A stretch of 35,012 nt of DNA from DATEHG01 sp041691295 (lineage in GTDB: Bacteria; Gemmatimonadota; Gemmatimonadetes; Gemmatimonadales; GWC2-71-9), in the NCBI GenBank assembly GCA_041691295.1, contig JBEPVA010000012.1, positions 1-35,012 on the forward strand, read 5' to 3'. The number at the start of each line of letters is the position of its first letter. The stretch's first letter is position 1. Shown one piece after another: positions 32,293 through 35,012 of this stretch. A model generated the notes under the pieces. The model ran no database searches, was not told where the DNA came from, and worked only from the letters and a program-made list of their open reading frames with translations. The position numbers and the translations under genes were made by a program.

Positions 32293-33276
32293 ATGCAGCT
32301 GCGATTCCTGGGGCTGATGGTGGTGACGGCCTGCAGCTCCGGCGCTGGCCCGGCCCCCGCGCCGGTGCGCGAGGCGGATGTGCGGGCCGAGCTGTCGGCG
32401 CTGGCCGATGATTCGATGGAAGGGCGGATGACCGCGAGCCCCGGCTCCTACCGTGCAGCACGGTTCATCGCGGCCCGCTTTGCGGAGTTCGGCCTGGCCC
32501 CTGCCGGGGACAGCGGATACTTCCAGCGGGTGCCGATCGGCGGTTCGAAGGCTGAACCCACCCTGCTCGATTCGCTGCCCGGCGCACCCCGGCTCGGCTA
32601 CAACCTGATCGGGATCGTTCACGGTTCCGATTCGGCGCTCAAGGACCAGGTCGTGCTGGTCGATGCCCACTACGATCATCTGGGCATCGGGGCGCCGGTG
32701 GCGGGGGATTCGATCTACAACGGCGCCGATGACGACGGGTCCGGCACCGTGGCGGTGCTGGAGATTGCCAGGGCGCTGGGACACGGTCCGGCTCCAAAAC
32801 GCACCGTGGTGTTTGCCACCACCACCGGCGAGGAGGAAGGGCTGCTGGGCACCCGCTGGTATCTGGCCCATCCGGCACTGCCACTCGAGAAGATGGTGGC
32901 CAACCTGGAGATCGAGATGATCGGGCGGCCCGATTCGCTGGCGGGAGGCCGGGGCAAAGGGTGGCTCACAGGCTTCGAGCGCTCCACCATGGGCCCATCG
33001 TTCAAGGCGGCGGGCCTCCCCATCGTGGCTGATCCGCGGCCTGACCAGCACTTCTTCCAGCGCAGCGACAACATCGCGTACGCGGAGCGGGGGATTCCGG
33101 CGCACACCCTTTCGTCGTTCAACCTCCACTCCGACTATCACCAGCCGAGTGACGAGGTAAGCCGAGTGGATTTTCGGCACATGACTGCGGTGGTGCAGGC
33201 GGGAGTCGATGCGGTGAGGTTGCTGGCGGATGGGCCGGTGCCGATCTGGAATCCGGGTGGGCAGCCGAAGCCCTAG
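32293..33276 (+). CDS. M28-family zinc metallopeptidase, lipoprotein
   Basis: The protein has 327 residues from ATG 32293. A short lipoprotein signal ends at Cys14 (LGLMVVTACSS). The peptidase domain shows the paired-zinc ligands of family M28: VLVDAHYDHLG, YNGADDDGSGTVAVLE, TTGEEEGLLGTRWYL (catalytic Glu pair), LEIEMIGRPD and the final FNLHSDYHQPSDE. M28 members are aminopeptidases or glutamate carboxypeptidases; this one should act outside the inner membrane. Upstream in-frame codons lie in the repeat element and are rejected. No Shine-Dalgarno is evident. Confidence 0.88.
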   Translation: MQLRFLGLMVVTACSSGAGPAPAPVREADVRAELSALADDSMEGRMTASPGSYRAARFIAARFAEFGLAPAGDSGYFQRVPIGGSKAEPTLLDSLPGAPRLGYNLIGIVHGSDSALKDQVVLVDAHYDHLGIGAPVAGDSIYNGADDDGSGTVAVLEIARALGHGPAPKRTVVFATTTGEEEGLLGTRWYLAHPALPLEKMVANLEIEMIGRPDSLAGGRGKGWLTGFERSTMGPSFKAAGLPIVADPRPDQHFFQRSDNIAYAERGIPAHTLSSFNLHSDYHQPSDEVSRVDFRHMTAVVQAGVDAVRLLADGPVPIWNPGGQPKP

Positions 33277-33280
33277 CGCT

Positions 33281-33453
33281 GCAACTTTGAACGCAGAGAC
33301 GTCAAGTGCGCGAAGAAACGCGGAGAACCGCTTTGAGTGTTCGATGAATTCCTTAGGGATGAAGTTGCTGTTTGACTGGTCGAGGCGAGAGACCACTACT
33401 CATCAGTTCTCTGCGAGTCTCCGCGTGCACTGCGCCTCCGCGGTCAAAGTTGC
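33281..33453. repeat. MITE-like element, copy A (173 bp)
   Basis: It begins GCAACTTTGA and ends TCAAAGTTGC, with terminal inverted repeats extending about 45 bp at lower identity. The arms have a 9-bp period (AACGCAGAG ... AACGCGGAG). There is no credible gene inside. It starts 5 bp after the M28 peptidase stop codon. The 567-bp gap 33277-33843 holds this element, its second copy, a 54-bp spacer and about 160 bp without recognised features. Confidence 0.8.
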
Positions 33454-33507
33454 TACTGCTTACATCCCCGCGGTGGTGCAGTCTCATCAATGCGAGACCC
33501 AACTCTG

Positions 33508-33680
33508 ACCACTTTGATCGCAACGACGGCAAGTGCGCGAAGAATCGCGGAGAACCGCTTTGAGTGTTCGATGAATTCATTAGGGATGAAGTTGCTGTTT
33601 GATTGGTCGAAGCGAGAGACCGTTACTCATCAGTCCTCTGCGAGTCTCCGCGTGCGCTGCGCTTCCGCGGTCAAAGTTGC
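33508..33680. repeat. MITE-like element, copy B (173 bp)
   Basis: A second copy of the preceding element in the same orientation, shifted by exactly 227 bp and, by eye, close to 90% identical. The left terminus has diverged (ACTTTGATCGC), the right (GTCAAAGTTGC) is intact. The word TCAATGCGAG occurs after each copy (33487 and 33737), suggesting that flanking sequence was duplicated too. Confidence 0.8.
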
Positions 33681-33843
33681 TATTTCCCCAGGAATTCCCG
33701 GAAAATCGTTTCACGATGTCGACTGCGCGATCTAACTCAATGCGAGCTAGGGGTTTACGCCGCAGGTCATTTGAAACGTCGCAGTCTGAAACCGTGACGC
33801 CCTTCACCCCGTAGGACGCCCATCCCCTGCGGAGGCCATCTCT

Positions 33844-34047
33844 GTGAAGCCCATGTTCGCTATCGCCACCACCGGTATTGTCGCGTTCCTCGCCTGGAAA
33901 CTGGTCATGACCTTCCTGCTGCCGCTGCTCGGCGTGGCAGTGGTTGCGGTGCTGGTGGTGCTCAAGATCGCGTTCTGGATCGGCGTGGTCTGCTTCTTCA
34001 TGTGGCTGTACAAGCGGATGAATCGGTCGGAGTCGGTGGTCAGCTGA
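33844..34047 (+). CDS. Small membrane protein
   Basis: The protein has 67 residues, from a GTG at 33844 with GGAGG nine bases upstream; ATG 33853 is an alternative. Two hydrophobic segments, AIATTGIVAFLAWKLVMTFLL and a longer LLGVAVVAVLVVLKIAFWI stretch, run to a short basic tail (LYKRMNRSE). The family is not recognised. It lies 78 bp before the next gene on the same strand and is probably transcribed with it. Confidence 0.6.
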   Translation: MKPMFAIATTGIVAFLAWKLVMTFLLPLLGVAVVAVLVVLKIAFWIGVVCFFMWLYKRMNRSESVVS

Positions 34048-34055
34048 TCGGGCCT

Positions 34056-34073
34056 GCCTTGATGAATCAAGGC
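34056..34073 (+). other. Small hairpin between the two envelope genes
   Basis: GCCTTGAT (34056-34063) is the exact complement of ATCAAGGC (34066-34073). No T-run follows, so it is not a standard terminator; it may set the expression ratio of the two genes. Confidence 0.4.
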
Positions 34074-34125
34074 CGTACGGGGAATGGGCGGGGACCGGGT
34101 TTCTCTCGAGTAGCAGGAGGTTGTC

Positions 34126-34953
34126 ATGAACGCGCTATGGACCAGGATCGGGCTCGGGGCGCTGGGGATATTCACGATCGGAATGGTGGGCGTCGAGGCG
34201 GTGCACCACGCCGCCGATTCGGTCAGCCGGAAAATGTCATCGTACATGCCGGCGGCCCATCACAGCACCGCTGACGGTCCACTGCCGACGTCGGTTGAAC
34301 AGGTGGCCGAGCCGATGGCTCGGCTGGCGGGGCTCAAGCACATTGTGCCGGGATCACAGGGATCAGAGCCACGGGAAATGACGTTCCGCCTCGACGGACG
34401 GAAGGTCGGTACCATCCGCCGGATGGTCATCCAGCGGACCAGCAAGGGCGAGATTCCGGCGATGAACATCACCGTCGACCTGGCCGATGACCTGAGGACC
34501 TCGCCGCTGGCGCACTGCGACATGCTGCTGGCCAACGAGAACGGCGATGGGCTCGACGAGGGATTTCGCTGCGCCTATGCCGATGCGCCGGGGATTGTGA
34601 CCGTGGGCTGGGCCCGTTTCGAGCCGGACGGTGAAACCCGTCCGATCGCGGTGTCGGCCCATTCCAGTCGCGACCTGAGCACCGGCGACCCGTTCAAGGC
34701 CACGATCGACTCGGACGGCCGAGTCGAGTTCATGGCCAACGGCAAGGATGGAGGCGTGGTCCAGATCCATGCCGATGACGGGACCGCCAGGATCCGGATC
34801 AACGACGGCCTGGGCAAGGCCATCTTCGGGCTGCTGGCCGACTCCACCGGCGCTCGGCTCCATGTCCGGGGCAAGAACGGCAAGGACATCGTGCGGATGG
34901 AAGCGAGCGAGGGGGGATTTTCCCTGGTGGTGGATACCAGCGCGGCGCATTGA
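34126..34953 (+). CDS. Membrane-anchored hypothetical protein
   Basis: The protein has 275 residues with a strong ribosome site (AGGAGG, five bases upstream). A single N-terminal helix (IGLGALGIFTIGMVGVEAV) is followed by a soluble region with mostly beta pattern. The last 80 residues contain repeated strands with Gly/Asp turns (IDSDGRVEFMANGKDGGVVQ, then DDGTARIRINDGLGK and DSTGARLHVRGKNGKD), like a small beta-solenoid. I do not recognise the family. It should face the periplasm. Confidence 0.7.
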   Translation: MNALWTRIGLGALGIFTIGMVGVEAVHHAADSVSRKMSSYMPAAHHSTADGPLPTSVEQVAEPMARLAGLKHIVPGSQGSEPREMTFRLDGRKVGTIRRMVIQRTSKGEIPAMNITVDLADDLRTSPLAHCDMLLANENGDGLDEGFRCAYADAPGIVTVGWARFEPDGETRPIAVSAHSSRDLSTGDPFKATIDSDGRVEFMANGKDGGVVQIHADDGTARIRINDGLGKAIFGLLADSTGARLHVRGKNGKDIVRMEASEGGFSLVVDTSAAH

Positions 34954-34959
34954 GGAGAA

Positions 34960-34987
34960 AGTCTAGAGTCTAGAGTCGAGAGACGAG
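34960..34987 (+). repeat. Heptad array after the last gene
   Basis: Four 7-bp words in phase (AGTCTAG twice, AGTCGAG, AGACGAG) start 7 bp after the stop codon, purine-rich on the sense strand. The window ends soon after, so a complementary right arm cannot be judged. Confidence 0.85.
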
Positions 34988-35012
34988 AGCTCCGCCGGTT
35001 TGGGGGGCTCTG

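Overview
The window is a gene-dense, high-GC bacterial chromosome segment carrying ordinary housekeeping and accessory genes. I see no rRNA, tRNA, integrase, transposase, phage or CRISPR. Several traits occur together: a CarH-type B12 photoreceptor regulating carotenoid genes, an ECF sigma factor beside a serine/threonine kinase with TPRs, a fused Kgd-type 2-oxoglutarate enzyme, and many small lipoproteins with Gly/Ser-rich linkers. Together they suggest a Gemmatimonadota-like organism. This is inference from gene content, not a database result.

Layout. (1) 1-4449, minus strand: transketolase, then transaldolase (non-oxidative pentose phosphate pathway), then a dicarboxylate/amino-acid symporter cut by the window edge. 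(2) 4712-9278, plus strand: a tightly overlapping operon of carH, crtI, crtB, an acyltransferase and a DUF2269-like membrane protein. It diverges from transketolase across an AT-rich control region. There TTGACA-N17-TACCTT surrounds a perfect palindrome and two GTACC words 11 bp apart, and carH appears leaderless. (3) 9357-10792: a protein with a Gly/Arg-rich tail, a strong terminator and a rhodanese-like protein lacking the catalytic Cys. (4) 10926-14322, minus strand: ECF sigma factor and TPR kinase. (5) 14532-16967: two paralogous lipoproteins, the second frameshifted, and a small membrane protein. (6) 17041-19649: a secreted protein, an LCM-family methyltransferase and an HNH nuclease, separated by dense repeats. 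(7) 19806-25620: Kgd, diverging from three consecutive lipoprotein cupredoxins. (8) 25631-31430: GlpD, diverging from a methyltransferase, followed by thiolase (FadI) and FadJ for beta-oxidation. (9) 31434-34953: a TMEM175-like channel, an M28 peptidase, a tandem MITE-like pair and a two-gene membrane/envelope unit.

The most unusual signal is between the genes. At least fourteen loci carry degenerate tandem arrays with a strict 7-bp period. The words differ from gap to gap (AGACGAG, GACAGGT, CGACCCG, GGTTCAC, TAAGCCT and others). The arrays usually start within about 20 bp of a stop codon. Where the words are purine-rich, the purine-rich side is on the sense strand of the gene just ended, and a pyrimidine-rich array often follows, so many gaps can fold into long hairpins. 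Other gaps have arms with 8- or 9-bp periods. Unit length and intergenic position recall the heptanucleotide STRR repeats of heterocystous cyanobacteria, but word diversity and the link to stop codons look different. I regard this as the best candidate for an undescribed system.
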